Shown piece after piece: positions 63,091 through 64,000 of a stretch of DNA of 64,000 nt. A model generated the notes under the pieces. The model made no database searches, was not told the DNA's origin, and was given only the letters and a program-made list of their open reading frames with translations. Position numbers and translations under genes: made by a program. Position 1 is the stretch's first letter; each line of letters starts with the position of its first letter. The stretch is from Pseudomonadota bacterium. GTDB lineage: Bacteria; Pseudomonadota; Gammaproteobacteria; Burkholderiales; Gallionellaceae. The DNA is taken from assembly GCA_021821945.1 (NCBI GenBank), contig JAJZTF010000008.1, positions 1 to 64,000 on the forward strand, given 5' to 3'.

Positions 63091-63107
63091 GGGCGCTTTT
63101 CGCGCCC
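63091..63107 (-). terminator. Hairpin after fabG
   Basis: On the minus strand GGGCGC, loop GAAAA and GCGCCC form a perfect 6-bp stem 5 bases after the fabG stop, followed by a T-rich but interrupted stretch. It may terminate the fabD-fabG transcript. Confidence 0.45.
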
Positions 63108-63111
63108 CTGA

Positions 63112-63855
63112 CTACTCCATATACATCCCGCCGTTCACATGCAGCGTGACGCCCGTGATGTACGAGGCGGAAGGACCGGCCAGAAAGGCGACGGCTGCAG
63201 CGATGTCGGCCGGCTGCCCCAGGCGCTTCAAGGGCACATGTTCGACCAGTTTTGCGCGCTGCTCCTCCCCCAATGCATGCGTCATGTCGGTATCGATGAA
63301 ACCCGGCGCAACGCAGTTCACCGTGATATTGCGGCTGCCGACCTCCTGCGCCAGGGATCTTGTAAAACCCGCCATGCCCGCCTTGGCCGCTGCATAGTTG
63401 GTCTGCCCCGCGTTGCCCATGCTTCCAACCACGGAAGAGATGCTGATGATGCGCCCGCTCCTCGCCTTCATCATCGCGCGCAAAACCGCGCGCGAAAGAC
63501 GAAACACCGACTTCAGATTGGTTGCCAGCACATCGTCCCACTCCTCGTCCGTCATGCGCGCCAGAAGGTTGTCGCGCGTGATGCCGGCATTGTTCACGAG
63601 TATCGTGATCTCGCCAAACCGCCCGCGAAGATCCTCCAGCACCTTCTCGGTCTGAGCGGCATCGTTCACGTTCATCTCATAACCGCAACCCTTGATGCCG
63701 GCTTCAGAGAGATAGGCGCTGATCAGAGCCGCCCCCCTGTCCGTCGTTGCCGTGCCGATCACCGTCGCCCCCTGGCGCCCGAGTTCCTGAGCGATCGCCT
63801 GGCCGATGCCGCGAGATGCGCCGGTCACCAGCGCGATTTGTCCCTGTAGTGTCAT
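63112..63855 (-). CDS. fabG: 3-oxoacyl-ACP reductase FabG
   Basis: FabG reduces 3-oxoacyl-ACP with NADPH in fatty acid elongation. The 247-residue short-chain dehydrogenase has GASRGIGQ (13-20), NNAGITRD, catalytic Ser in ISSVVG and Tyr/Lys in YAAAK. The start overlaps the fabD stop by 4 bases. Confidence 0.96.
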   Translation of the reverse strand: MTLQGQIALVTGASRGIGQAIAQELGRQGATVIGTATTDRGAALISAYLSEAGIKGCGYEMNVNDAAQTEKVLEDLRGRFGEITILVNNAGITRDNLLARMTDEEWDDVLATNLKSVFRLSRAVLRAMMKARSGRIISISSVVGSMGNAGQTNYAAAKAGMAGFTRSLAQEVGSRNITVNCVAPGFIDTDMTHALGEEQRAKLVEHVPLKRLGQPADIAAAVAFLAGPSASYITGVTLHVNGGMYME

Positions 63856-64000
63856 GCCGTTTCCTTGAGTTTAGTCAGCGTCTCCATCAGCGATGCGCCG
63901 TCATTCATTGCCAGCGCCTGCTGATTCGCGTCTATGCGCTTGTTGAGCCCGGCAAGCACCCTGCCCGGCGCGCACTCGACATTATAGGCGATGCCCATCT
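63852..64000 (-). CDS. fabD: Malonyl-CoA:ACP transacylase, 3' end
   Basis: Translating the window edge on the minus strand gives the last 48 or so residues of a protein ending VECAPGRVLAGLNKRID...LKETA, which matches the FabD C-terminus (usually GPGKVLTGLxKRI). Its stop overlaps the fabG start (ATGA), the normal fabD-fabG order. The rest lies outside the window. Confidence 0.88.
   Translation of the reverse strand, partial: MGIAYNVECAPGRVLAGLNKRIDANQQALAMNDGASLMETLTKLKETA

Noticed and set aside
1-64000. CRISPR arrays, insertion sequences, integrases or prophage genes
   Set aside because: No regularly spaced repeats, transposase, integrase or phage structural genes were seen anywhere in the window.

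Overview
The window reads as ordinary chromosome of a Gram-negative betaproteobacterium that oxidises inorganic sulfur. The evidence is a periplasmic thiosulfate-oxidation (Sox) cluster, a complete system I cytochrome c maturation operon, a lipid A/BAM operon in the usual proteobacterial order, and high-GC coding. The gene set and order suggest a Gallionellaceae- or Sulfuricellaceae-like lithotroph. That placement is inference, because the window has no rRNA or other phylogenetic anchor.

Layout. Positions 1-1316 hold an AT-rich PIN-like gene that looks acquired. Positions 1317-8651 hold two RNA-modification genes and then the most interesting locus: an ECF sigma factor, a membrane anti-sigma factor whose outer half is a DsrE-like domain, and soxY-soxZ-soxA-soxB, all on the minus strand and apparently one transcription unit. 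Two exported DsrE-like proteins are transcribed away from it on the plus strand. The 144-bp divergent gap carries two copies of one ECF-type promoter, GGAATA-N16-CGTC(A/T)TA, one on each strand. The locus therefore looks like an autoregulated, sulfur-responsive envelope regulon controlling Sox.

Positions 8700-21750 are mostly housekeeping and envelope genes: a DapB-like reductase, an outer membrane barrel with TlpA, lnt, a rhodanese, tRNA-Asn, pgeF-rluD, bamD, a Nudix hydrolase, mlaA, a UbiB-like kinase and htpX. Positions 21855-36792 contain a GGDEF-EAL plus HDOD gene pair present twice, a FimV-like/MshEN-like fusion, uvrB, recJ, a small sigma factor/permease/thioredoxin cluster and a PsiE-like gene behind an RNA hairpin. 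Positions 36818-43732 are ccmABCDEFGHI, which would mature the SoxA cytochrome.

Positions 43837-48648 hold fabI, a Pho-box promoter followed by a terminator (a candidate small RNA), a PLD-type lipoprotein and a soluble histidine kinase with a TPR response regulator. Positions 48721-62623 are the conserved minus-strand run rpsB-tsf-pyrH-frr-uppS-cdsA-dxr-rseP-bamA-skp-lpxD-fabZ-lpxA-lpxB-rnhB. The window ends in fabG and the 3' end of fabD, with a zinc-ribbon membrane protein where acpP is usually found.

No CRISPR array, insertion sequence or prophage was seen. No gene-free stretch exceeds about 250 bases.
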